In this document: one piece after another, positions 16,183-26,627 of the stretch
Layout: each line of letters opens with the position of its first letter
How positions within the stretch are numbered: position 1 is the stretch's first letter
NCBI GenBank assembly: GCA_963720765.1
Contig: CAVRGS010000011.1
Coordinates: 248,001 to 312,000, forward strand
Origin: DASUAS01 sp963720765
GTDB taxonomy: Bacteria; Actinomycetota; Acidimicrobiia; IMCC26256; DASPTH01
Reading direction: 5' to 3'
DNA length: 64,000 nucleotides
Translations under genes and position numbers: made by a program
Notes under the pieces: model-generated
What the model saw: only the letters and a program-made list of their open reading frames with translations
The model's database searches: none
What the model was told of the DNA's origin: nothing

Positions 16183-18415
16183 CGAACCCCGCGACTACCG
16201 CGTCCGCGTCCTCCGGCCGGTGCACCGAACGTCGTCCTCGTGGTCCTCGACGACCTCGGCTTCGCGCAGCTCGGGTGCTTCGGCTCCGACATCGCCACGC
16301 CGCGCATCGACGCGCTGGCGGCCAACGGTCTGCGCTACAACCGCTTCCACGTGACCGCGCTGTGCTCCCCGACGCGCGCGTGCCTCCTCACCGGGCGCAA
16401 CCACCACTCGGTCGGGGTGGGGTTCCTCCCCGACATGCCCCTCGCGCACCCCGGCTACAGCGGTCGCGTCCCCGACAGCGCCGCGCCCCTCCCCCGCATC
16501 CTGCGCGACGCGGGGTACAACACGTTCTGCGTCGGCAAGTGGCACCTGACACCGGGCGGCGAGCGCGGCAGCGCGGGGCCGTTCGATCGCTGGCCGCTCG
16601 GGTTCGGCTTCGAGCGGTACTACGGCTTCCTGCACGGCGACGCCAACCACTGGGCGCCGAACCTCGTGCGCGACAACCACTACGTCGACCCGCCGGCGAC
16701 CGCCGACGACGGCTACCACCTCAGCGAAGACCTCGCGTCGCAGGCGATCCGGTACGTCACCGAGCAGCAGCAGGCCGCGCCCGACCGTCCCTTCTTCCTC
16801 TACCTCGCCCTCGGCGCGGTGCACTCGCCGCACCACGTCGCGCCGGAGTGGATCGAGCCCTACCGCGGTCGCTTCGACGACGGCTGGGAAGCGTGGCGTG
16901 ACCGCGTGCACGCGCGCCAGCGCGACCTCGGAATCGTCCCCGCCGGCACCGACCTCTCGGAACGCCCCGAGTGGATCCCCGACTGGGACACGCTGAGCGA
17001 CGCGGAGCGCACGACCTTCAGCCGCCAGATGGAGGTCTTCGCCGGCTTCCTCACCCACACCGACGCGCAGATCGGACGCGTGATCGACCAACTCGAGCGA
17101 CTCGGGACCCTCGACGACACCATCGTCCTGGTCGTCTCGGACAACGGTGCCAGCGCGGAGGGTGGCGTCGTCGGGACGTTCAACGAACACCGCTTCACCG
17201 AGCACGTTCCCGACACCAGCGAGCGCAACGCGGCCTACGACGACGAGCTCGGCGGTGTGCGCACCTACCCGCACTACGCGTGGGGATGGGCGTGGGCCGG
17301 CAACACCCCGCTGCGACTCTGGAAGCGCTACACGTGGCTCGGTGGGACGCGCACGCCGTTGATCGTGCACCACCCGAACGGGTTCGCCGAGCGCAACGCG
17401 ATCCGCTCGCAGTTCGTGCACGCGATCGATCTCGCACCCACCATCCTCGACCTTGCCGGCATCGCTGCACCCGAGGTTGTCGACGGGGCAGAGCAACAGG
17501 AGTGGAACGGCCTCTCGATCGCGCCGACCTTCTCGGACGGATCGGCGCCGTCGGCAAGGACGGTGCAGTACTTCGAGATGATCGGTTCGCGCGCGATCTA
17601 TGCCGACGGGTGGAAGGCGACGACCGACCACGTGTCGCGCGGCGTGGTCGACGAGGAGCAGTTCCTGCCGGGGAGCCGCGACTTCGTCGACGACCGCTGG
17701 TCGCTGTTCGACCTCGAGCACGACTTCGCCGAGGCGCACGACGTCGCGTCCGAGCATCCGGAGCGGTTGCGCGAGCTCGTGGCCCGCTGGGAGCGCGAGG
17801 CAGAGCAGAACGAGGTGTTCCCGCTCATCGACGACCTCATCGCCCGCATCACCGCGATGCTCCCCCCGCCGAACCCGCTCCCCGCGACGGTGGTGTACCG
17901 CCCCGAGGGCGCGCCGGTGCCCGACGACTCCGTGCCGCGCATGTTCGCGGGTGTCGACATCACCGCGCGCGTCACGGTCCCGGCCGACGGCGCCGAGGGG
18001 GTGCTCTGCACGATGGGTGACTGGACCGGAGGCTTCGCGCTCTACGTGCGCGACGAACGGCTCGCCTTCGCGGTCAGTCGCGCCGGCGATCTCTCCACGC
18101 TCGTCTCCGACCTGCCGGTCCCCTCGGGCGACCACGCCCTCGGCGTCGCGTACCGCCCCGACGATCTGGCCGCTGGAGTTGCGCTGTGACGAGCAGGTGA
18201 TCGGCCGGGCCGTGCTCCCGTTCCGGTTGCCGATGGTCTGGCAGCACGGCGGGACGTCGCTGCGTCTCGGCGAGGACCGCGGCCTCCCGGTCTGCGACGA
18301 CTACGAGGTGCCGTTCCGATGGACCGGCACCCTGCACGACGTCGAGATCACCACGCCCCCGCTGTCGCTGCCGCCGCCCGGTGACACCGTTCGCGCCGCA
18401 ATGCACCAGGACTAG
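16175..18415 (+). CDS. Arylsulfatase-type sulfatase
   Basis: ~745 residues. NVVLVVLDDLGFAQLGCFGS carries the metal-binding Asp pair. LCSPTRACLLTGRN holds the C-x-P-x-R signature whose Cys becomes formylglycine. VGKWHLTPGG, HSPHHVAPEW and VVSDNGASAEGG are further active-site motifs. Frame changes near 16210 (one G short) and 18177 interrupt the ends. After the sulfatase domain a ~150-residue beta-rich tail (ATVVYRPEGAPVPDDSVPRM...) follows, as in the long actinobacterial/Pseudomonas arylsulfatases. Start ATG 16175 overlaps the hydrolase stop. No signal peptide; likely cytoplasmic hydrolysis of a sulfate ester. Confidence 0.85.
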
Positions 18416-18423
18416 GAGTCGTC

Positions 18424-19399
18424 ATGCACCTCAGCCGCGACATCCCCGTCCCGACGTCGATCAGTGCGCAGGCGCAATCGGTGATGGCCGCCGGGTGCGA
18501 GGGGGTCGCCGACCGGCTGGCGTCCCCCCCGGAACTGCCCGCACCGCACGACGTCGAGGCGTGGCACGCCCGCATCGCGATGATGGACGAGTTGATGGTG
18601 CTCGCGTTCAGCGGTCGCGTCGACGACGACTCGGTCACGGTCGCCGAGCGCGACGTCGACGGGGTGCACGTGTTCGAGATCACGCCAGACGATGCACGGG
18701 CCGCGGATGGCGCGCCGGTGCTGCTCGACATCCACGGGGGCGCGCTGGTCGGCGGTGGTGGTGAGGCGTGCCGTCTCATGTCGACGATCAACGCGCAGCG
18801 CACCGGGCTGCAGCACGTGGTCGGTCGACTACCGCATGCCGCCCGACCACCCGTACCCCGCGCCGCTCGACGACTGCCTCGCCGTCTACCGCGCGCTGCT
18901 CGGGCACGTCGACGCCGACCGGGTGGTGGTCAGCGGGGCGTCAGCCGGCGGCAACCTCGCCGCCGCGATGCTGCTGTGTGCCCGCGCCGAGGGCATGCCG
19001 ATGCCGGCCGGCCTGGTGCTCCTCTCCCCCGAGGTCGACCTCACCGAGTCGGGCGACACCTTCGCGACGAACGTCGGCGTCGACTACGTGCTGCTCGACG
19101 GGCTCGGCGCGTCGATCGCGCTCTACGCCGGTGAACACGACCTCACGGATCCGCTGCTCTCGCCGCTGTTCGGCGACCTCTCCGGCTTCCCCCCGACGTT
19201 CCTCCAGTCGGGGACGCGCGACCTCTTCCTGTCCAACACCGTGCGCATGCACCGCGCGCTGCGCGACCACGGCGTCGACGCCGAGCTGCACGTGTGGGAG
19301 GCGATGCCGCACGGCGGGTTCTTCGGGGCTCCCGAGGACGACGAGATCGCCGCCGAGCTCCGCCACTTCCTGCACCGTCACCTGCCGGCACGTTCCTGA
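18424..19399 (+). CDS. Alpha/beta-hydrolase fold-3 esterase
   Basis: ~325 residues of the hormone-sensitive-lipase family: LLDIHGGALVGGGGEACRLM (HGG oxyanion loop), SVDYRMPPDHPYPAPLDDCL, VVVSGASAGGNLAAAMLL (GxSxG), QSGTRDLFLSNTVRMHRAL (Asp region) and WEAMPHGGFFGAPED (His). AGGAG at 18413 precedes ATG 18424. One break near 18828, cured by adding back GT (HVVSVDYR). It follows the sulfatase at once and probably shares its transcript, so the substrate may be a sulfated or acylated lipid. Confidence 0.8.
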
Positions 19400-19413
19400 G
19401 CCAGACTGCAGCG

Positions 19414-20269
19414 GTGACGGAGCGTACGGGTGGACGCAGCACCGGCGGATTCAGCGATCCCGGCAACTGCCATCGCATCGCGATGGCGGTCCACGACTTC
19501 GACGGCGCGCTCGCGCAGTGGCGAGGCGTGTTCGGCGCCGGCGTGATGCTCGACGCGGTGCACGACGACCTCGACGGCAGCGCCATGGGCATCGTGTGGA
19601 TGGGCGACGTCCCGTTCCTCGCCCTCGCCGCCGACGACCCCGACGGCCTCGTCGGCCGCTGGCTCACCAGGAACGGTCCCGGCGTGCAGTCGCTGGCGTG
19701 GGAGGTGCCCGACATGTGGGCGTCGCAGAACCACCTCATGCAGGCCGGCATCGGGATCACCGGCGTGCACATCGAGGGGCGCCACTTCTTCATGCACCCT
19801 CGCGACACCTTCGGGCTGATGCTCGAGCTCACCGACGACCGCCTCCCGGGCGACCCGCGCAACGGCCTCACCCCCACCGGCGGCGGCGACGGCCTCGTCC
19901 AGGTGGCACGCGTCGAGCGCGTCACCGGTGTCGTCGTCGAGCTCGAACCCGTCGCCGAGCTCCTGCGGACCGTGTTCGGAGCCGAGCCGCGCACGGTGGA
20001 GTCCGACGGTCCAGAAGCGATCGCCGACTTCCACATCGGCGACCTCACCCTCCGACTGATCGCGCCCCTCGACGACACGAGCGAGTGGCACGACGCGATC
20101 GTCGACGGACGCGGCACCCTCCACTCGGTCGCCCTCGCGGTCGACCTCGACGTCCGCGCCCGCCGCGCTCGAGGCCGCCGGCATCGGCGTGGCCCGCGAA
20201 GGCCACGGCACGCTGTGGCTCGATCCGGCCGACACGTTCGGCCTCCGCCTCCAACTGGTCGACGCGTGA
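19414..20269 (+). CDS. VOC/glyoxalase superfamily protein with two domains
   Basis: ~284 residues with two tandem beta-alpha-beta-beta-beta units: NCHRIAMAVHDFDGALAQWR...HFFMHPRDTFGLMLELT and LVQVARVERVTGVVVELEPV...GTLWLDPADTFGLRLQLVD. The paired ends D-T-F-G-L show the internal duplication. Metal positions are only partly classic. GTG 19414. Break near 20150, repaired by one CG (DLDASAPAALEA). Could be an epimerase, dioxygenase or binding protein; in the middle of a catabolic-looking gene row. Confidence 0.75.
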
Positions 20270-20304
20270 GCGACGCACCACAATGCGCCCATGGAGAACG
20301 TCGG

Positions 20305-21260
20305 ATGAAGCACTGGACCACCTACCCGCTCATCGCCCACCCCTACAACCCGGAGTTCGTCTCCGGTGAGGGCCTCGCCCGCTTCTCCCGCGCCGCCGAG
20401 GCCGCCGGGTTCGACGGCATCGCCTTCACCGACCACCCGGCGCCGTCGGACAAGTGGCTCAACGCCGGAGGGCACGACGCGCTCGACCCCTTCGCCGCGC
20501 TCCCCTACGTCGCCGCGGTGACCGAGCGGATCCGGCTCATCCCGAACATCGTGGTGCTGCCCTACCGGAACCCGTTCCACGTGGCCAAGTCGGCGGCGAC
20601 CATCGACGTGCTCTCGGGGGGTCGGTTCACCCTCTCGGTGGCGACGGGATACCTGCGCAGCGAGTACCGCGCGCTGGGCGTCGACTTCGAGCAGCGCAAC
20701 GAGCTGTTCGACGAGGCGCTCGAGGCGATGCGCGGGGTGTGGACCACCGACCAGTACAGCTTCGAGGGCTCGGGCTACACCGCGAAGGAGATCAGCGTGA
20801 ACCCGAAGCCGTGCACACATCCCGATCTGGATCGGTGGCAACAGCGCCCTGACCCGGCGTCGGGTCGCGCAGCACGGCGACGGCTGGAATCCGTTTCCGG
20901 CACCGGCGTGGCTGGCGAAGACGTCGCGCACCATCCCGCTCGAAGGTCTCGACGACCTCGCCCCGATGCTCGACCACCTGCGCAAGCACACCGAAGCAGG
21001 CGGGACGTGACCCGGCATCGATCGACGTCGCCTTCACCACCGGCGTGCCCGGTCCGGGGAGCGACGGCTACTCCGCCGCCGCGCACCTCGACGGTCTCGA
21101 GGCGATGGCTGCGCTGGGCGTCACCTGGAACAGCGTCGGCATGCCCGGCGACAGCCTCGACCACGCCATCGAGGCCTTCGAGCAGTACGGCGCCGAGGTG
21201 ATCTCGCAGCACACCGGCATAGCGCCGAGTCACACGGGCCAATCCCCTGCACCGTCGTGA
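20305..21260 (+). CDS. LLM class F420-dependent oxidoreductase
   Basis: ~315 residues: MKHWTTYPLIAHPYNPEFVS, RAAEAAGFDGIAFTDHPAPS, LIPNIVVLPYRNPFHVAKSA, SGGRFTLSVATGYLRSEYRA (GGRF...G-x-GY), then IPIWIGGNSALTRRRVAQHG after a break near 20812 and RDPASIDVAFTTGVPGPGSD after one near 21008 (one extra G). ATG 20305 has GGAGA 10 bases upstream. Close in layout to the LLM gene at 44567-45519 (both have LPYRNPF and the same ends), so a likely paralogue. Confidence 0.8.
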
Positions 21261-21372
21261 CGACGTTGCTACGCTGGCGTGAGTCAGTCGGAGCGCGCTC
21301 TGACGAGTTGTCCAGCCCTGCCTTTCGGACATCGCGCCCTTCCCCGGTCCCCGGTCGAAAGCGGTTGCGTTG

Positions 21373-22389
21373 ATGAGCATGGTCGTGGACCATCCGGTAG
21401 GTGCCGTGAATCGCGCCGATCTCGAGCGATACGCGAGATCTGATCTGCAAGCCGCAGCCTGCGCAGCCTGGCCACGTCGGTGCTGCCGTTCCTGGTGCTG
21501 TGGGCCGCGATGTTCGCGGTGTACTCCACGTCGTACTGGCTGGTGCTGCTGCTCGCGATTCCCGCCGCCGGCTTCCTGGTGCGCACCTACATCATGTTCC
21601 ACGACTGCGTCCACGGGTCGCTGATGCGGAGTCGACGCGCCAACGCGTGGCTCGGCACCGCGCTCGGCCTGCTCGTGTTCACGCCGTTCGCCCGCTGGCG
21701 CTACGAGCACCTCATCCACCACGCCACCGCCGGCGACCTCGACCGTCGGTTCATCGGCGACGTGCCGATGCTCACGGTGTCCGAGTACCGCGCCAAGCCG
21801 TGGTGGTTCCGCGCCGGCTACCGCGCGTACCGCCACCCGTTGGTGATGTTCGGCCTGGGGTCGATCTACTCGACCGTCCTCATGCAGCGCTTCCCGACGC
21901 CCGCGGCGCGCAACCGCATGCAGCGCAGCGTGTGGCTCACCAACGTCGCGGTCGTCGTGCTCGTGGCGGCATTGTGCTTCGCCTTCGGTTGGCAGACGGT
22001 GCTCTTCGTCGAGCTCCCGTTGGTCGATCCTCGCCGGCAGCGTCGGCATCTGGCTCTTCTACGTGCAGCACCAGTTCGACGACACGTACTGGGAGCGCAC
22101 CGACGAGTGGAGCTTCAACGACGCCGCGCTGCGCGGCAGCTCACACCTGGCGCTGCCGAAGGTGCTGCAGTTCTTCTCCGGGAACATCGGGTTCCACCAC
22201 GTGCACCACCTCAACCCGAAGATCCCGAACTACAACCTGCAGCGCGCGCACGAGGAGCAGACGATGTTCCAGTCGGTGCCGAGCGTCTCGTTCACCGACG
22301 CCCTGCGCGCCGTCCAGCTGAAGCTGTGGGACGAGGACGCGCAGCGGATGGCCACGTGGAAGCAGGCCCGCGCCGTCGTCGTCAGCTGA
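21373..22389 (+). CDS. Membrane fatty-acid desaturase
   Basis: ~340 residues with the three His boxes of acyl-lipid/acyl-CoA desaturases: HDCVHG, HLIHHAT and HHVHHLNPKIPNY, which hold the di-iron site, and hydrophobic segments around them (LPFLVLWAAMFAVYSTSYWL, NVAVVVLVAALCFAFGW). N-terminus RADLERYARSDLQSRSLRSL is regained by restoring one A near 21452; a second break near 22028 is cured by adding GT (PLVSILAGSVGIW). Start ATG 21373. It introduces a double bond into a fatty acyl chain. Position specificity unknown. Confidence 0.85.
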
Positions 22390-22430
22390 CGACGACGCGT
22401 TCCCGCTCCGCCTCGTAACGCTGACCGCGA

Positions 22431-22544
22431 CTACCCGCGGCGCTTGCTGCTCTTGCGAGCCTTCGACTTCTGCTTCTTGCCGGGAGGACCTTCAGGACTT
22501 CCGCGAGGCGTGGTCGCATCGCCAGGTTTCTTTGCTTTGGCCAT
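22431..22544 (-). CDS. 37-residue Lys/Arg-rich small protein
   Basis: From ATG 22544: MAKAKKPGDATTPRGSPEGP then PGKKQKSKARKSSKRRG, stop TAG 22431-22433. Sixteen of 37 residues are Lys or Arg, with Pro/Gly/Ser between them and no hydrophobic core, so it should be disordered and bind nucleic acid. It lies in a gap between convergent genes and is not a shadow of a longer frame. Could be a nucleoid or ribosome-associated peptide; this is inference. Confidence 0.45.
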   Translation of the reverse strand: MAKAKKPGDATTPRGSPEGPPGKKQKSKARKSSKRRG

Positions 22545-22590
22545 CTGCGCAGCCTAGGGGTCGCGCTCTGCGCGCTTCACCATCCGTTGA

Positions 22591-22622
22591 CCCACCACCG
22601 CGTTCACCCACCACCGCGTTCA
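22591..22622. repeat. Perfect tandem 16-bp duplication
   Basis: CCCACCACCGCGTTCA occurs twice back to back (22591-22606 and 22607-22622), followed by a partial third CCCACC. It lies between the small basic protein gene and the end of the HNH gene, and appears non-coding. Typical of replication slippage; possibly variable between strains. Confidence 0.85.
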
Positions 22623-22653
22623 CCCACCTCCACGCAATCTCGCCGAGGCCGCC

Positions 22654-23503
22654 TCACGCGGCGCCGGGTCTCGACCGCTGGCCGGGAAGCCCCACTTGCT
22701 CAGCCTCCTCGGCCGTGAGGTCGTCGAGGTGCTCCATCCGCAAACCATCGGGCCGGTTCGGGTTGCCGACGAGCGCGTACGGACCGTGCGGCATGAGCAG
22801 GGGGTGGTGCACGCTCGCCACCATCGCCAGGTTCGACAGCTCGTCGGTCCCGCCCCACGAGCGCGGGCGCAGGTGGTGTGCGTGGAGCCCGTAGCGCAGA
22901 TCGCAGTTGCCGCACCGGCAGTGCCCGTCGCGCTTGCAGCACCGCACGGATCACCTTCGGCGAGAGCGAAGTCGTGCGTCGCCCGATCGCCACCGCCGCG
23001 CCGTCGGCGTCGACCAGCACCGGTTCGACGCTCGCCCCCGCCCGGAGCTGCTCGACCATCGCGTCGGGGATGCTCGGCGACGTCGACCGCGTCGCACATC
23101 CGGATCAGCGCGTCGGCCGCACGCCGGTCGCGCCTCTCCCAGGGCTGGCCCTTCGTCGGCTTCATGCGCTCGACCAGCTTGTCGATCGTCGCCTTGAACG
23201 TGACCCCCATCACGTCGGGCAGCTCGCCGTGCACCTGCAGCATCGTGTGCTCGCGGTTCCACCGCCTCCAGAAGTGGCGCGCGCGCCGCGTGATGCGCAC
23301 AGCTCTCCTGCACCGTCGGCCGCCGATTCGCCGTCGCGCCCCACGGACACGTCGATCTGGCCGCGCTCGTCGAGCACGCGCAGCACGTCGAGATCCTCGA
23401 GCTGCAAATGGCGCACACCGCGCACGAACTGCTCGTGATGCGCGTGCAGGCGCTCGGTCGACCACGACCGGAGCTCATCGAGATGGTTCCCGACGTCGAA
23501 CAT
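22654..23503 (-). CDS. DUF222/HNH endonuclease-domain protein (13E12-like), frame breaks
   Basis: ~283 residues. N-terminal region MFDVGNHLDELRSWSTERLH...VLRVLDERGQIDVSVG is typical of DUF222 proteins; then NREHTMLQVHGELPDVMGVT and KATIDKLVERMKPTK; the C-terminus has the HNH core CGNCDLRYGLHAHHLRPRS...TDELSNLAMVASVHHPLLMP. At least three frame changes (around 23300, 23075 and 22945). Relatives are multicopy in actinobacteria and are candidate selfish or nuclease genes, with function unproven. Confidence 0.7.
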
Positions 23504-23531
23504 GCACCGATCCAACCACGGGGGTGTGACA

Positions 23532-23546
23532 GGTATCGCCCGGTAT
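23532..23546 (+). promoter_or_regulatory. Shared motif GTATC-R-CC-S-GG-TAT, copy 1
   Basis: GGTATCGCCCGGTAT, 15 bases before ATG 23562 of the phosphotransferase gene. Similar elements stand before the gene at 26149 and, inverted, before the beta-propeller gene at 50940. The arms ATACC/GGTAT make it dyadic, so it could be a regulator site or a -10 type promoter element. Confidence 0.4.
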
Positions 23547-23561
23547 GGCAGGGTCGGTGCG

Positions 23562-24620
23562 ATGCAGAGCCTTCCCGTCGACGCCGCCGACCTCACGCCG
23601 ACCTTCATGTCGGAGGCGCTCGGCACCGAGGTCACCGCGGTCGAGCTCCTCGACCACTCCTTCGCCACCAACCAGCGCGCCCGCGTCGGCACTCACGTAC
23701 GCGACCGAGGCGCGAGGGCCCGCCGTCGCTGTTCGTGAAGCTCGCGCCGATCGACCCTGCACACAGGGAGATGATCGGCGCCACCGGCATGGGTGAGCGG
23801 GAGGCGCAGTTCTACGCCGACGTCGCCCCCTCGGTGAACGTGTTGGTGCCGGGCTGCTCCTTCGCCGCCACCGAGGGCGACCGGTTCGTGCTGCTGCTCG
23901 AAGACCTCACGGTGCGGGGCTCGCCGCTTCGCGTCGAACGGCGAGTGGGGCATCTCGGCCGACGCGGCCGCCGGGGCGCTGGAAGACCTCGCCGTCTTCC
24001 ACGCTCGCTTCGAGCCGGCCGCCGAGCGCAACCGGGTCGCGCCCTGGCTCGCCACCCCGCGCCCGAGCATGAGCGAGGCGACGTCGGGGCTCATGCGCTG
24101 GGTGCTCGACGAGAACGCGGGCAAGCTCACCGACGACTACTCCACCATCGGCGAGCTCTACGTCGAGCACCATGCGTGGTTCGACGAGATCTGGCACGCC
24201 GGGCCGGCCACGATGATCCACGGCGACACGCACATCGGCAACGTGTACCTCGACGGCGACCGCGTCGGCTTCCTCGACTGGGGCCTCTCGCGCACGAGCA
24301 CGCACCTGCGCGACGTCAGCTACTTCCTCACCATGTCGGTCGACGTCGAGGAGCGCCGGGCGCACCAGCGCGACCTCCTCCAGGGCTACCTCGACGCGCT
24401 GCGGGCCCACGGCGGTGTGGACATCGGCTTCGACGACGCCTGGGCCGCCCACCGGCTGCACGCTTCGTACACCGTCGTCGCCACCTTCCTCGCCTACATG
24501 CCGTCGTACGCGGCCAGCGACGGCGTGGGGCTCGGCGACGCGCTCCTCGCCCGTTCCGACGCCGCCCTCGCCGATCTCGAGGTGGTCGAAGCGGTCCGGG
24601 CCGCTCGTTCCTCGGCCTGA
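23562..24620 (+). CDS. Phosphotransferase family protein (aminoglycoside/choline kinase-like)
   Basis: ~350 residues. SLFVKLAPIDPAHREMIGAT holds the ATP-binding Lys; GEREAQFYADVAP follows; the catalytic loop is MIHGDTHIGNVYLDGDRVG (HGD-x4-N) and the metal Asp is in FLDWGLSRTSTHLRDVSYFL. This is the EcKinase/APH fold of actinobacterial phosphotransferases, many of which sit with acyl-CoA genes. Frame changes near 23690, 23722 and 23935. ATG 23562. Substrate not predictable. Confidence 0.8.
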
Positions 24621-24704
24621 CAGGAATTGGTCGGCGAACAGATATATGGTCTCGGGTACCCGGCGGATGTTCCGACGGGTCGGCCGTTGGCTGAGGGGGG
24701 ATAC

Positions 24705-26032
24705 ATGTTGAGGCATCGTCACAGGCGCACCGTACGCGCCTTCAGCATCGCCGCCGTGGGCGTGCTCGGCGTCGCGCTCGCCGGTACCGCGGCGAGCGCA
24801 CAATCGAGCAACGCCACCGGCGTCTCGAAGGACGCGGTGAAGCTCGGGTTCATCTGGTCCGGTACCGGCGTCGCGGCGCCGAACTTCGCGGACTCGGGTG
24901 ACGCGTGCCAGGCACGGGTCGACGCGCAGAACGCGAAGGGCGGCGTCAACGGTCGCAAGATCCAACTCGAGACGGTCGACGACAAGTCGTCGGGGGCGAA
25001 CCTCACCGGGGCCAAGGACCTGATCGAGAACCGTCACGTGTTCGCGGTGGTGAACAACTCGTCGTTCGCGTTCCTCTCCTACCGCTACATCGAAGGCTCG
25101 GGCATGCCCCTGATCGGCGGCGGGTTCGACGGCAACTACTACAGCCAGAAGGGCAACGAGAACATCATCAGTGCGGGCGGCAACGGCAGCCCGCCGCCCG
25201 AGGGCCTCATCTTCACCAACGGCACCGACGTGGCGAAGAAGCTCGGCGCCACCAAGATCGGGTCGGTGGGCTACGGCGTGTCGCCGTCGTCGACCGGCGT
25301 GGCCAAGGACACGCAGAAGTACGCGGCGCCGTCATCGGGTCTCGACCCCGTGTACCTCAACACCGCGCTCGACTTCGGGAGCACCGACGTCGGCCCCGTC
25401 GTGCTGGGACTCAAGAACGCGGGCGCCGACGCGGTGTACCTGCCGCTCGACGGCAACACCAACCTCGCCATCGCCCAGGGACTCCAGCAGAACGGCGTCA
25501 AGATGAAGGCCGTCCTGATGGCGTCGGGCTACGGGCAGGAGATGCTCGACTCGCCGATCACGAAGACGCTCGACTCCTCCGACGTGGTGTCGCAGGTCTA
25601 CAAGCCGGCCGAGCTGGCGAGTGACCCCGCGGTCAAGAAGTTCCGAGCCGACCTCAAGAAGTACGCGGGCATCATGGTGTGCCCGACTACGGCGCGTACA
25701 CCGGCTACATCGCCTGCGACATGGCCATCACCGGGATCGACCTGGCGGGCAAGAACCCGACGCAGAAGGGCTTCATCGACGGCCTGCACAAGCTCGGCAC
25801 CTACAAGGCGGCCGACCTCACGTGCGCCCCCGTCGACATCAGCCTCGAGAACTTCGGCAAGACCCCGACGGAGAGCTGCCAGTACTTCGTCACGTTCAAG
25901 AACGGCAAGTTCGTCGTGATGAACAAGGGCAAGCCGGTCATCGGCAAGATCGTCGGTGACCCGGCGTTGCTCGCTGCGAACAAGCGCGGGCAGGCCGCCG
26001 AGGTCACGACGACCGCGGCACCGGCGTCGTAA
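24705..26032 (+). CDS. Periplasmic-binding-protein type 1 solute receptor (second copy)
   Basis: ~440 residues: a signal peptide (TVRAFSIAAVGVLGVALAGT then AASA), DAVKLGFIWSGTGVAAPNFA, GGVNGRKIQLETVDDKSSG, SGMPLIGGGFDGNYYSQKGN and, after a break near 25678 (one G short), VPDYGAYTGYIACDMAITGI. Same LivK/amide-receptor fold as 13891-15223 but clearly diverged. ATG 24705 follows GAGGGGGGA. CGGGTACCCG at 24653-24662, a perfect palindrome, may be an operator. No permease genes nearby. Confidence 0.8.
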
Positions 26033-26054
26033 GCAGAAGCGCAGAGCACGCGTC

Positions 26055-26084
26055 AACCGGGGAAGGGTTCGCCCTTCCCCGGTT
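26055..26084 (+). terminator. Strong hairpin terminator with TTCG tetraloop
   Basis: AACCGGGGAAGGG (26055-26067), TTCG, CCCTTCCCCGGTT (26072-26084): 13 perfect base pairs closed by a stable UUCG loop, 23 bases after the receptor gene's stop. No T tract follows, as is common in actinobacterial terminators. Confidence 0.8.
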
Positions 26085-26112
26085 CGCGTGCGGTTCTCGG
26101 GGGACGAATCCG

Positions 26113-26127
26113 GGTATCACCCGGTAT
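26113..26127 (+). promoter_or_regulatory. Shared motif GTATC-R-CC-S-GG-TAT, copy 2
   Basis: GGTATCACCCGGTAT lies 21 bases before ATG 26149 and directly after the hairpin terminator, so it sits where the promoter of the next gene must be. Matches copy 1 at 14 of 15 positions. Confidence 0.45.
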
Positions 26128-26148
26128 CCGCCACCTGAGGAGCGCACC

Positions 26149-26601
26149 ATGGACATCGTCCGCAATCCCGATGGCACCCTGATCGTCCCCGTCGAGCCGT
26201 CCCGCGTGCACGAGGACGATGCCGAAGCCACTGACGCACCGGCCGAGCCCGGCACACGCGTGCTGCACCCCGGGGAGGGCGGGTACGACGAAGCGCTCAC
26301 CGAGTGGGACCGTCAGCAGAACCCCGACGCCGAGCCGCCGGTGTCGACCGCCACCGGACGCGAGGAGGCCATGCACGTCGTCCACGAGGTCGCCGAGTCA
26401 CCGAAGCACGAGGTGGCACCCGCGGTCGAAGCGCTCGACGATCCCGAAGCCGCGGGCGAGGCGTTGCGTCACGTGCTGATCGGGGGCGTCCACGCGGTCG
26501 AGGACTTCGCCACCGAGACCGCCGACGCCGAGGGCGGCGACACGCTCAAGCCCCACGAGGCCACCAAGATCATCGGCGAGGTGCTCGCAGAGCTCGACTG
26601 A
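26149..26601 (+). CDS. Acidic hypothetical protein
   Basis: 150 residues, strongly acidic (many Glu/Asp), beginning MDIVRNPDGTLIVPVEPSRV. The middle is low in hydrophobics (GYDEALTEWDRQQNPDAEPP). The second half is helical and Ala/Glu/His-rich (MHVVHEVAESPKHEVAPAVE, ALRHVLIGGVHAVEDFA). GAGGAG 8 bases before ATG 26149 is a good ribosome site. I do not recognise the family; it is a likely cytosolic, possibly partly disordered protein with its own promoter. Confidence 0.65.
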   Translation: MDIVRNPDGTLIVPVEPSRVHEDDAEATDAPAEPGTRVLHPGEGGYDEALTEWDRQQNPDAEPPVSTATGREEAMHVVHEVAESPKHEVAPAVEALDDPEAAGEALRHVLIGGVHAVEDFATETADAEGGDTLKPHEATKIIGEVLAELD

Positions 26602-26627
26602 CGGCGCGAGCCGTACGCTCGCGTCTC

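Noticed and set aside
16195..18135. Long minus-strand frame opposite the sulfatase
   Set aside because: The plus strand has all sulfatase motifs; this frame has none and is a composition artefact.
24643..24648. TATATG as -10 for the second receptor gene
   Set aside because: The only TTG-type -35 nearby (24627) is just 10 bases upstream, so the spacing is wrong.
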